Source of the DNA: an uncultured Eubacteriales bacterium | Lineage (GTDB): Bacteria; Bacillota; Clostridia; Oscillospirales; UBA644 | Direction: 5' to 3' | Length of the DNA: 13,062 bases | NCBI GenBank assembly: GCA_934486965.1 | Contig: CAKSQP010000034.1 | Location: 1-13,062 of the forward strand | Part shown: positions 6,924 through 13,062 of the stretch, in pieces | Layout: each line of letters starts with the position of its first letter | Position numbering within the stretch: position 1 is the stretch's first letter | Made by a program: the position numbers and the translations under genes | The notes under the pieces: generated by a model | The model's database searches: none | What the model was told of the DNA's origin: nothing | Seen by the model: the letters and a program-made list of their open reading frames with translations, nothing else

Positions 6924-8261
6924 TTATATTTGAATATCTTTTGAGCAGAGGACCGAGGCGCAGAACATTCCGTCTTTTGTCTCAAACCGGCAGACGCCGC
7001 CGTATTTTTCGGCGATACTTTTTACCGACTGCGTGCCGAGCCCAGCGCCGCTGTGCTTTGTCGAAATAATGTCTCCCGATGAGGTGCGGCGGAGAGCCCC
7101 CGTAAAAGTGTTGTCGACCGTAACGCAGAGCGCGCCGCCCGAAAAGTTTGCGCGGACGGCTATCTTTTTTGCGTCGGAAGTTTCCGCTTTGCAGGCGTCG
7201 AGAGCGTTTTCCAGAAGATTTCCGAACAGGACGGAAATATCCACTTCCGAAACGTTTACGTCTTCGGGAATATCCGCCCGCACGTCGTAATCCACTCCGT
7301 TATCTTTTGCCTGCTGTGCGAAATAAAGCAGAACGGCGTTCGCGGCGGCATTTTTGCAGAACCTTACAAGCGTATCGTCGGGCAGACTTTCGCCGTAGCG
7401 ACGGAGATATTCTCCGAGGGCTTCAATGTCTCCGTTTCCGAGATATTCCTGCATGAGCGCGATATGGTGTCTGACGTCGTGTTTTGCGCGGCGGGCGTCG
7501 TTTATCTTTTCGCGGAGGTTTTCGTATTGCACCGCCTGCATTGTCAGACGGTGATTTTTTTCCTGCAATTCAAGCGTTTTGTTCTGTTCGAGAATAAGGC
7601 GCGTAACGACGTAATAGATCAGGACCGCGCCGACGTTTACGAAAAAGAGGAACAGTGTGTTTTTCGGGCGCAGGGCAATTTCAAGACTGCTTCGGGAGAT
7701 GTTTCCGTAAAAGGCGTAGTACCATATAACATAAAACGTCGCGGGAATAAGCCAGAGATATCTCCACTCAAAGCCCGACGGCTCTTTTTCGACCGCGGGG
7801 GCGTATACTTTTTTCATATAAAGGAAAATGGGTACGGCAAGAATAATTTCGCAGATAAACAGCATTAAAGAAAACGACCAGCGGTAACTCTGGAGCGCGA
7901 GGTCGGGGAAGAATATTCCCTCCGCCGTTTTTGCCGAAATAACGGCAAGGTTCGCGAGATTTGAGACCATTAGGAGGGTGAATAACGTTTTCCCGAAATG
8001 CTTTTTGACGGCGAGAAAATAAAACGCCGCGTATAATAAGGTGCTGACGGCGCTGACCGTTCCGGCGTTGTCTTCGGGCGTGAAAGCCGCCCACGCGCCG
8101 AGCAGAATCTGGATAACTGTGAGAAACCCGATAAGAAGTCCCGTGATTTTTTTCGAAAAACGCAGGCTTTGCTTAAACGGATAAAGAGCGAGGACGAGAA
8201 ACGGCAGAAAATTGAAAAGAGAATAGACCGTGACTTCGGCTGTCCTGTAAAACGGGGGCAT
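6924..8261 (-). CDS. AgrC-like sensor histidine kinase (GHKL ATPase)
   Basis: A 445-residue membrane kinase. The first 225 residues hold six or seven hydrophobic segments (about 10-28, 40-60, 68-85, 93-111, 128-149, 168-186, 202-223). A helical linker then leads to the phosphoacceptor region RRAKHDVRHH (257-266, H261 the likely acceptor), an N-box NLLENALDAC (348-357) and a G-box SGAGLGTQSVKSIAEKYGG (404-422). This is the plan of the HPK10/AgrC family, which usually senses peptides or envelope cues and partners LytTR regulators. Its ATG overlaps the regulator stop by one base (TAATG on the minus strand), and AAGGAGA at 8271-8277 lies inside the regulator gene. No AgrB protease, AgrD peptide or ABC exporter gene is in the window, so the signal is unknown. 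Confidence 0.93.
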   Translation of the reverse strand: MPPFYRTAEVTVYSLFNFLPFLVLALYPFKQSLRFSKKITGLLIGFLTVIQILLGAWAAFTPEDNAGTVSAVSTLLYAAFYFLAVKKHFGKTLFTLLMVSNLANLAVISAKTAEGIFFPDLALQSYRWSFSLMLFICEIILAVPIFLYMKKVYAPAVEKEPSGFEWRYLWLIPATFYVIWYYAFYGNISRSSLEIALRPKNTLFLFFVNVGAVLIYYVVTRLILEQNKTLELQEKNHRLTMQAVQYENLREKINDARRAKHDVRHHIALMQEYLGNGDIEALGEYLRRYGESLPDDTLVRFCKNAAANAVLLYFAQQAKDNGVDYDVRADIPEDVNVSEVDISVLFGNLLENALDACKAETSDAKKIAVRANFSGGALCVTVDNTFTGALRRTSSGDIISTKHSGAGLGTQSVKSIAEKYGGVCRFETKDGMFCASVLCSKDIQI

Positions 8262-8965
8262 TACATTTCCTCTCCTTTCCGCAGTTTTTCAAATAAAAAC
8301 GAAGAATACGCGTCAAGCACTTCTTTTGCTTTTCGGCGGCTTATAGGAATAAGGCTTCCGTCGCTCATCTTGAAAACAGTGCCGTCTCTGGCGGCGACTT
8401 CGTAAAAATTCACGATTATTCCTTTTGTAGGGCTGTAAAAGTAGGGGTATTCGCAAAACAGCGGTTCCGTTTCGGAAAAATTCATACGGACGACGGTGTT
8501 TTCCCGTTTGCCGTGAAGCGTAACGCAGTGGGAGGCGCAGTCTATGTAGATTATGTCTCGGAGCCTTACGTTTGTGCCGTCGGGGAGTTTTAACGTCCGC
8601 ATTTTCTCTATTTTGGCAATGTCGAGCCTGTCGAGCATCGCCTTTACCCTTTCTTTTCCGAAAGGTTTATGCAGGTAGTAGCAGGCGTTCACTTCATAAC
8701 TTTCGCTTGCGAACTCGTTGCTTGTCGTTGCGAACACTATCTTTACGTCGCCGTCGGTCTTCCGTATTTCGCGCGCGACGTCCATTCCCGTGAGTCTGTC
8801 CATGAATATGTCGAGGATAATGAGGTCGAAATCCTCCCGTTTTTCCAAAAACGCCTCGCCGCTCGGAAAGTAGAAAAATTCGGCGGAATTCCCGAGAAAT
8901 CCGTCAATGTATGCTTTCAGGTCTTCATAGACCCCTATGTCGTCGTCAACTATCGCGATCCTCAA
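8261..8965 (-). CDS. LytTR-family response regulator (AgrA-like)
   Basis: A 234-residue regulator. Residues 1-115 form a receiver with the acidic pocket VDDD (6-9), phosphoacceptor D52 in LIILDIF, T80/T81 in FATTS and K100 in HKPF. Residues about 125-228 form a LytTR DNA-binding domain (LPDGTNVRLRDIIYIDC at its start, DGSLIPISRRKAKEVL near its end). Such proteins bind direct repeats upstream of target promoters. The start is TTG at 8965, preceded 7 nt earlier by AAGGGGGG (8973-8980, minus strand); the nearest upstream ATG is out of frame. It is first in the two-gene operon with the AgrC-like kinase and divergent from the receiver/surface protein operon. Confidence 0.93.
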   Translation of the reverse strand: MRIAIVDDDIGVYEDLKAYIDGFLGNSAEFFYFPSGEAFLEKREDFDLIILDIFMDRLTGMDVAREIRKTDGDVKIVFATTSNEFASESYEVNACYYLHKPFGKERVKAMLDRLDIAKIEKMRTLKLPDGTNVRLRDIIYIDCASHCVTLHGKRENTVVRMNFSETEPLFCEYPYFYSPTKGIIVNFYEVAARDGTVFKMSDGSLIPISRRKAKEVLDAYSSFLFEKLRKGEEM

Positions 8966-9122
8966 GATAAAGCCCCCCTTTTGTCATATTTTATCATAAA
9001 ATTCCGAAAAAATAAAGAGGTAATTTACCGCTTGAGCCGTTTTTTTACCGCTTGCGCTTTTTCCGTTGTTATCGGGGCGCTTTTCTGTTAATATTGAGAT
9101 ATATTTATTCGGAAGGTGTTTT
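8966..9122. promoter_or_regulatory. Divergent intergenic region with promoters for both sides
   Basis: The 157-bp gap separates the minus-strand two-component operon from the plus-strand surface locus. On the minus strand, TATGAT (8993-8998) or the adjacent TAAAAT (8988-8993) could be a -10, without a good -35. On the plus strand, TATATT (9100-9105) could be a -10 about 20 bases before the start codon at 9123, also without a recognisable -35. Weak -35 elements on both sides fit activator dependence. GGAAGGTG (9111-9118) is the ribosome binding site of the plus-strand gene. Confidence 0.5.
9024..9070 (+). promoter_or_regulatory. Direct repeats resembling LytTR boxes
   Basis: TTTACCGCTTG occurs exactly twice, at 9024-9034 and 9044-9054, 20 bp apart, close to two helical turns. 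The cores ACCGCTTGA (9027-9035) and ACCGCTTGC (9047-9055) resemble the published LytTR consensus ([TA][AC][CA]GTTN[AG][TG]), with C for T at position five and a mismatch at the last position. A third, weaker copy TCCGTTGTT lies at 9062-9070 but at 15-bp spacing. Known LytTR sites are usually spaced 21-22 bp, so the 20-bp period is slightly off. Placement between a LytTR regulator gene and a divergent operon supports the reading; binding is inferred. Confidence 0.5.
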
Positions 9123-9476
9123 ATGAAATTTGTTTTATACGGAACGGAAGAGGACAGAGCCGAGATCGCAAGATCCATCGCGTCGCTTCCCGACCTGAAT
9201 TACCGCAATATCGGAATTACCGACCGCTCGGATTACGACGGTTTCATTGCGGCATTAAAAGAAAGTCCGCCCGAATGTATCGTCATAACGATGAACGGGG
9301 CTGACGGCATGGAGGGCGTCATCGCCGCCAAAAATCTGTATAGGGAAGTCCCCGTTTTATGGTTTTCGGACGACGGCGGCTTCGGCGCGCAGTCTTACAG
9401 GCTCGGCTGCGCGTATTTTCATGAAAAACCCGTTTCGCCGCAGGTGCTTTCCGCGGCTATTGCGAAATGTATATAA
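9123..9476 (+). CDS. Stand-alone degenerate receiver (pseudo-receiver) domain protein
   Basis: A 117-residue protein with the size and pattern of a response regulator receiver and no output domain. The C-terminal half aligns by eye to the adjacent LytTR regulator: VPVLWFSDDGGFGAQSYRLG then HEKPVS, keeping the invariant Lys-Pro (K102, P103). The phosphorylation site does not: the strand that should end in Asp reads ECIVITMNGADG, with Thr at position 56, and the acidic pair after the first strand is replaced by LYGTEED. It is probably not phosphorylated in the usual way. The ATG at 9123 has GGAAGGTG upstream; an in-frame extension to 9066 has no ribosome site and crosses the promoter. It lies 12 nt before the large surface protein gene. 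It may titrate or modulate the neighbouring regulator or kinase, but that is inference. Confidence 0.75.
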   Translation: MKFVLYGTEEDRAEIARSIASLPDLNYRNIGITDRSDYDGFIAALKESPPECIVITMNGADGMEGVIAAKNLYREVPVLWFSDDGGFGAQSYRLGCAYFHEKPVSPQVLSAAIAKCI

Positions 9477-9488
9477 AGGAGTAAAAGA

Positions 9489-9584
9489 ATGAACACGAAA
9501 ATGACTCTCGGAAAAAGAATTCTTTCCGTAATACTGACGGTCACGATAGTTTTATCGATGTTTCCGCTGTCCGCATTTGCGTCG
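9489..9584 (+). other. Signal peptide coding segment of the surface protein
   Basis: Codes for residues 1-32: MNTKMTLGKR (basic start), a hydrophobic core from about residue 11 to 26, and a likely signal peptidase I site after AFA or AFASA. It fits Sec-dependent export; no lipobox cysteine is present. Confidence 0.85.
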
Positions 9585-12500
9585 GCGGGAAACGAAGCGT
9601 CGGTCAAAGTCGGAAACACAACTACGGAATTTGCAACATACGGCGAAGCCGTCGCTTTTGCGAATAAAAACGACGGTTCGGTCATCACATTGCTTGCGGA
9701 CATCGTTTCGTCAATGTCCGAAGACCCAAATGATCTTCCGTTTGTTACAGGCAATATGACCCTTGACCTTAACGGAAAAAATATCGATTTTGTCGACGTC
9801 GGATCTATCGTCTATGACGAGGAAGAAGACGAAACGACAAAAGGCAAAAGCGGCAGTCTTACCGTAACGGGCGACGGAAATATCGAACTCCTTACCGTAA
9901 ACGACGGCAGTCTTACGCTGAAAAGCGGAACGGTCGCCGAACTTGCGGCGAACTGTTTTGCGGCTGAAATAAACATTGAAGGCGGCACGGTTGAATATCT
10001 TAACATTTCTGCTCTCGGAGACGACAAAATAGAGGCGACCGTTACGGGCGGCTCTGTTTTGTATCTCAATCTCGGCGACGCTTCCGCAACCTTTACGGGA
10101 GGCGACCATGGCTCTTCAACGCGCCGGTGGAGTATAAACGGCGGAACCCTTTCGGTTTCGGGCGGCAATTTCTCTTATCTGAAAATGTTGGTCTCCGGCG
10201 GAAATATCGCTTTGAGCGGCGGAGAATACGGATATATTTCGACCGACCCTGAGGCTCCGTCAAGCGAATATAAAAAACCGACTCTCGGAAGTCTGCTCGG
10301 CGGAAACAGCGCGTTTTACGGCAAGGACGGAAGTATTGTAAACTCCGACGTTCTTACTCTTGAAAACGTAAAAATAATATCAAATCACGATCATACATAT
10401 AAAGACGGAAAATGCACCGAATGCGGGGCTGCTTGCAGTCATGGCGGCACCGTAAATTACGGCGACGGCGTTTGCTCTGCCTGCGGACTGCAACTTGAAG
10501 CGGCAGTCGTATCTCCGAACGGAAACACCGAATATTTCACTTCTTTTATTTCCGCTTTCGACAGTATCCCTCACGATATGAAAGAAACGGTCACCGTTTA
10601 TCTTCTGAAAGATTTTTATACTCTCACCGAAGATCTGTCTCTTTGGAATAACAGTAATATAAAACTCGATCTTAACGCAAAAGTACTTTCCGGAAATAAA
10701 AAAATCATTGTTAAAGAAAAAAATTCCCTTACTTTGGCGAACGGAGATATTGATTCCGGCGTTACGATAGAAGTGACGGGCGGCACTCTGACCGTCGACG
10801 AGACCTGCGGCGATATCGGCAAAATAAGCGTTACGGAGGCAGGCTCTTCCGTATCGGTCAAAGGCGGAAACATAGAAGATTTAAGACTTGCATTTATCGA
10901 CACCGCAAGCCTTAACAATATAAAACTTTCGGGCGGCAAAATCGGCAATCTCAAATTCTCCGAAAAAGGGACCGTTGCCGTCACCGATATGCTCGAAGCG
11001 GGCTGTGCGTTAAAGGATAACCGCGGTATACTCGCAAGCAAAGCGGGAGACCTTGTGCCTTACGGCAGAGTTTTTCCGACGGAAATGGTTATCAGAGATC
11101 TGGAAGTCGTTCCCTGCGACCACAGCGAGGGCAACGACGCAAAAGGCTATTGCAATTACTGCGGAAAAATATATGAGGCCAAAATCACCGATAAAAACGG
11201 AGACGTGCGCTATACCGAAACATTGCAGGAATCGGATTTCGGCGACGGAAACACGGTCATGCTCTTCCGCGACGTCACGGAACCGATAACCCCGAAAAGC
11301 GACTGCACGATAGACCCGCACGGTCATTCGGTCGGTCTTATCAGTTTTATTACGGACGGCGGAACGCTTACTCTTAAGGGCTACGGAAAAATTGCAGTTC
11401 TGATTCTCGGCTATCAGGATACCGACAGCACTCTTGTAATTGAACAGCAGTCTTTTGCAAATCGGATAGAAATAGGCACTCTGTCCGTAAACAAGACAAC
11501 AAACACCAAACTGACAGGCGGACAGTTCGATAAAATCGAGCGTAAAGACGGCGGTTTTGTCGAAGATCTTCTCGCTGACGGTTACTCTTTCTTTGACAAA
11601 AAGTGGGACGGACCGGAATACATTTCGGGCAAAACGAGCACGAGCAAAACTTATTATATCTATACTCACGAGCATTGGTTTATCGTCAATATCGACGGCG
11701 AAACTCAGTGTCAGGAATGCGGAATGCCCTGTCACCACACGAAAATAGGTGCTGGCGGCAAGTGCGAAGACGTCTGCGGACGTCAGATATATACCGCAAC
11801 TCTTACAAAAGCGGACGGCACGGTAACAAATTACGAATCCTTTGCCGACGCATGGGCTGCGGCGACCGAAAACGAAAATTCGACCTTGAAACTTTTGTGC
11901 GACCTTGACATCGGCAGCAGCGGAGAATGGTTGCTTGAAACCGACGGGGGCAATTTTACGCTTGATCTTAACAGTCGTACCCTTGACGGCTCGGCGGGAA
12001 ATTCGATTATTCGTATCACCGGTAGTGCCGATATAAAAATCATAAACGGAAAAATCGGGAATAAATTTGACGGCGACGGCAGTTCTCTTACCCCGACGGG
12101 TGCGAATGCCGTAAGAACGGAGGGCGGGGCTACCCTCACCCTTACAAGTGTCGAATTTACTGCGGGCAGCAACGAAAATATGAGAGGCTCCGCCGTTTAT
12201 GTGACCGACGGAAAACTTACCGTAACCGACAGCGTTTTCGGCGGTCTTGTCATGCTGCTCAAACGAACCGCAGATGTTTCCGTCAAACTCGCCTCGTCCG
12301 AATTCCGTTACGGTATTACATACGGCTATGTCGGAGAGGAGAAGGAATACGAGAGCGTCAGAGGCTTCTTTGCCGACGGCAATATGTTCTTTGACGGTGA
12401 CGGAAAGTACATTGATATCACGGACGACAGCCTGTGGGATATGTATGATACAGGAGAAAACAAACTGTTCAACTTCAGTTTTGTTGACAACTGCTCCGTC

Positions 12501-13062
12501 AAACCCCACACCCACACATATTCGGACGGCGTCTGCTCCGAATGTGATTATGAGTGTCCGCATAACGGCGGAAACGACCGCGAAGCAAGTTATTTTGAAA
12601 AGGCTGTCTGCTCGGTCTGCAAAGCCGAATACGGCGATTATGTTCAGGACCAAACGATGCCTACGGGTGAAGTTAAAATCAAAGGACGCAGTTTTTGGCA
12701 GACGTTTTGGTATACGATTTCGTTCGGTATGTTCTATAAAGAACCTGTCACGGTGGAAATTACCGCGACCGACGACAGTTACGGCTCTTCCGGCTTTGAC
12801 CCTGCAAAACACTCTGTCAGAATCGAATATTTCGTCAGTACGGAAGCAATGGATCCGGACGACGTAATAACAGGCGAATTCTATGAATACACCGGACCGT
12901 TCGGGCTTTCGGACGATAATAAGTATGTTATCTATGTAAAAATTACCGACTATGCCGGAAACTTCTTTCTTGCTTCATCGAACGGGCACGTCGTCGACAC
13001 GACCCCGCCCGAGATCGAGGGTTATGAAAACGGAGACACGGTCAATGCCTGCGGAGATCTGA
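9489..13062 (+). CDS. Very large secreted modular surface protein, 3' end beyond window
   Basis: An uninterrupted frame from ATG 9489 (AAGGAG at 9476-9481) to the window end, 1191 codons without a stop. Residues 1-32 are a signal peptide: basic start, hydrophobic core SVILTVTIVLSMFPL, cut near AFAS. Beta-rich modules with LDLNG-like motifs recur near residues 92, 393, 608 (a weak copy, TIDPHGHSV) and 825, rich in GGTLTL/GGSLTV-type strands that suggest right-handed beta-helix or solenoid structure. Four Cys/His-rich linkers end the modules (300-333, 543-559, 727-764, 1007-1044). Residues 1057-1170 form an Ig-like module (TGEVKIKG, FWYTISFGMFYK, YVIYVKITDYAGN, DTTPPEIEG) seen in many clostridial surface proteins. 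No anchor is visible because the C-terminus is missing. Probably exported to the cell surface, possibly an adhesin; the ligand is unknown. Confidence 0.9.
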   Translation, partial: MNTKMTLGKRILSVILTVTIVLSMFPLSAFASAGNEASVKVGNTTTEFATYGEAVAFANKNDGSVITLLADIVSSMSEDPNDLPFVTGNMTLDLNGKNIDFVDVGSIVYDEEEDETTKGKSGSLTVTGDGNIELLTVNDGSLTLKSGTVAELAANCFAAEINIEGGTVEYLNISALGDDKIEATVTGGSVLYLNLGDASATFTGGDHGSSTRRWSINGGTLSVSGGNFSYLKMLVSGGNIALSGGEYGYISTDPEAPSSEYKKPTLGSLLGGNSAFYGKDGSIVNSDVLTLENVKIISNHDHTYKDGKCTECGAACSHGGTVNYGDGVCSACGLQLEAAVVSPNGNTEYFTSFISAFDSIPHDMKETVTVYLLKDFYTLTEDLSLWNNSNIKLDLNAKVLSGNKKIIVKEKNSLTLANGDIDSGVTIEVTGGTLTVDETCGDIGKISVTEAGSSVSVKGGNIEDLRLAFIDTASLNNIKLSGGKIGNLKFSEKGTVAVTDMLEAGCALKDNRGILASKAGDLVPYGRVFPTEMVIRDLEVVPCDHSEGNDAKGYCNYCGKIYEAKITDKNGDVRYTETLQESDFGDGNTVMLFRDVTEPITPKSDCTIDPHGHSVGLISFITDGGTLTLKGYGKIAVLILGYQDTDSTLVIEQQSFANRIEIGTLSVNKTTNTKLTGGQFDKIERKDGGFVEDLLADGYSFFDKKWDGPEYISGKTSTSKTYYIYTHEHWFIVNIDGETQCQECGMPCHHTKIGAGGKCEDVCGRQIYTATLTKADGTVTNYESFADAWAAATENENSTLKLLCDLDIGSSGEWLLETDGGNFTLDLNSRTLDGSAGNSIIRITGSADIKIINGKIGNKFDGDGSSLTPTGANAVRTEGGATLTLTSVEFTAGSNENMRGSAVYVTDGKLTVTDSVFGGLVMLLKRTADVSVKLASSEFRYGITYGYVGEEKEYESVRGFFADGNMFFDGDGKYIDITDDSLWDMYDTGENKLFNFSFVDNCSVKPHTHTYSDGVCSECDYECPHNGGNDREASYFEKAVCSVCKAEYGDYVQDQTMPTGEVKIKGRSFWQTFWYTISFGMFYKEPVTVEITATDDSYGSSGFDPAKHSVRIEYFVSTEAMDPDDVITGEFYEYTGPFGLSDDNKYVIYVKITDYAGNFFLASSNGHVVDTTPPEIEGYENGDTVNACGDL
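10386..10487 (+). repeat. Cys/His-rich linker 1 of the surface protein
   Basis: Residues 300-333: HDHTY, then CTEC, ACSH, and CSAC-G. Two CxxC pairs with nearby histidines resemble a zinc ribbon. It divides module 1 from module 2 and closely matches linker 4. Confidence 0.7.
11115..11165 (+). repeat. Cys/His-rich linker 2 of the surface protein (short)
   Basis: Residues 543-559: CDHSEGNDAKGYCNYCG. Only one CxxC plus one Cys/His pair remain, so this copy is shorter than the other three. It divides module 2 from module 3. Confidence 0.6.
11667..11780 (+). repeat. Cys/His-rich linker 3 of the surface protein
   Basis: Residues 727-764: HEHW, CQEC, PCHH, and CEDVCG, where the last pair has three residues between the cysteines instead of two. 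It divides module 3 from module 4. Confidence 0.65.
12507..12620 (+). repeat. Cys/His-rich linker 4 of the surface protein
   Basis: Residues 1007-1044: HTHTY, CSEC, ECPH and CSVC. The first part (HTHTYSDGVCSEC) is nearly the same as linker 1 (HDHTYKDGKCTEC), showing internal duplication. It precedes the Ig-like module. Confidence 0.7.

Noticed and set aside
6924..8965. A complete agr quorum-sensing locus
   Set aside because: Only the kinase and regulator are of agr type. I found no AgrB-like membrane protease or small peptide precursor in the window.
9066..9122. Upstream in-frame start for the pseudo-receiver
   Set aside because: It would put the promoter and repeat region inside the gene and has no ribosome site; the receiver fold begins at MKFVLYG.
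11010..12812. Minus-strand open frame of 600 codons opposite the surface protein
   Set aside because: The plus strand encodes a protein with signal peptide, repeats and an Ig-like module in one uninterrupted frame; the minus frame is its shadow.
1..13062. CRISPR arrays, tRNA or rRNA genes, riboswitches
   Set aside because: No regularly spaced direct repeats of CRISPR type, no cloverleaf or rRNA-like sequence were noticed, and leaders are too short for riboswitches.

Overview
The window looks like chromosome of an anaerobic, probably gut-dwelling Clostridia-type Bacillota. Strong AGGAGG ribosome binding sites, a large serine recombinase tail of the kind found in clostridial mobile elements, a ferredoxin-dependent 2-oxoacid oxidoreductase, an AgrC/AgrA-type two-component pair and a surface protein with clostridial Ig-like modules all fit. 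Species cannot be read from this sequence. Coding is dense; no gene-free stretch exceeds 300 bases.

Region 1 (1-about 600): the C-terminal end of a large serine recombinase, cut by the window edge, then a perfect 14-bp hairpin whose T-tract lies on the minus strand and an imperfect inverted repeat. This is probably the right edge of an integrated element.

Region 2 (623-6902): a compact plus-strand operon behind a near-consensus sigma-A promoter. Order: AMP-forming acyl-CoA synthetase, iorA, iorB, phenylacetate-CoA ligase (paaK-like), a tandem ACT protein, a hotdog acyl-CoA thioesterase. Genes are separated by 0-24 nt or overlap by 1-4 nt. IorAB interconverts aryl-2-oxoacids (phenylpyruvate, hydroxyphenylpyruvate, indolepyruvate) and aryl-acetyl-CoA with ferredoxin. 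The ligases make, and the thioesterase breaks, the aryl-acetyl-CoA thioester. The operon could therefore degrade aromatic amino acids to aryl-acetates, or rebuild aromatic amino acids from aryl-acetates by reductive carboxylation; the ACT protein is the likely amino acid sensor. A bidirectional terminator ends it, with the last stop codon inside the hairpin.

Region 3 (6924-8965, minus strand): a LytTR response regulator with a TTG start, followed by an overlapping AgrC-like membrane histidine kinase gene. No peptide precursor or exporter gene is visible.

Region 4 (8966-13062): a 157-bp divergent intergenic region with repeats resembling LytTR boxes, then on the plus strand a stand-alone degenerate receiver domain and, 12 nt later, a very large secreted protein (at least 1191 residues, no stop before the window end). 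The protein alternates beta-rich 'LDLNG' modules with four Cys/His-rich, zinc-ribbon-like linkers, then an Ig-like module. The layout suggests a surface protein locus controlled by the adjacent two-component system through a receiver that cannot be phosphorylated normally. This is the least familiar arrangement in the window.
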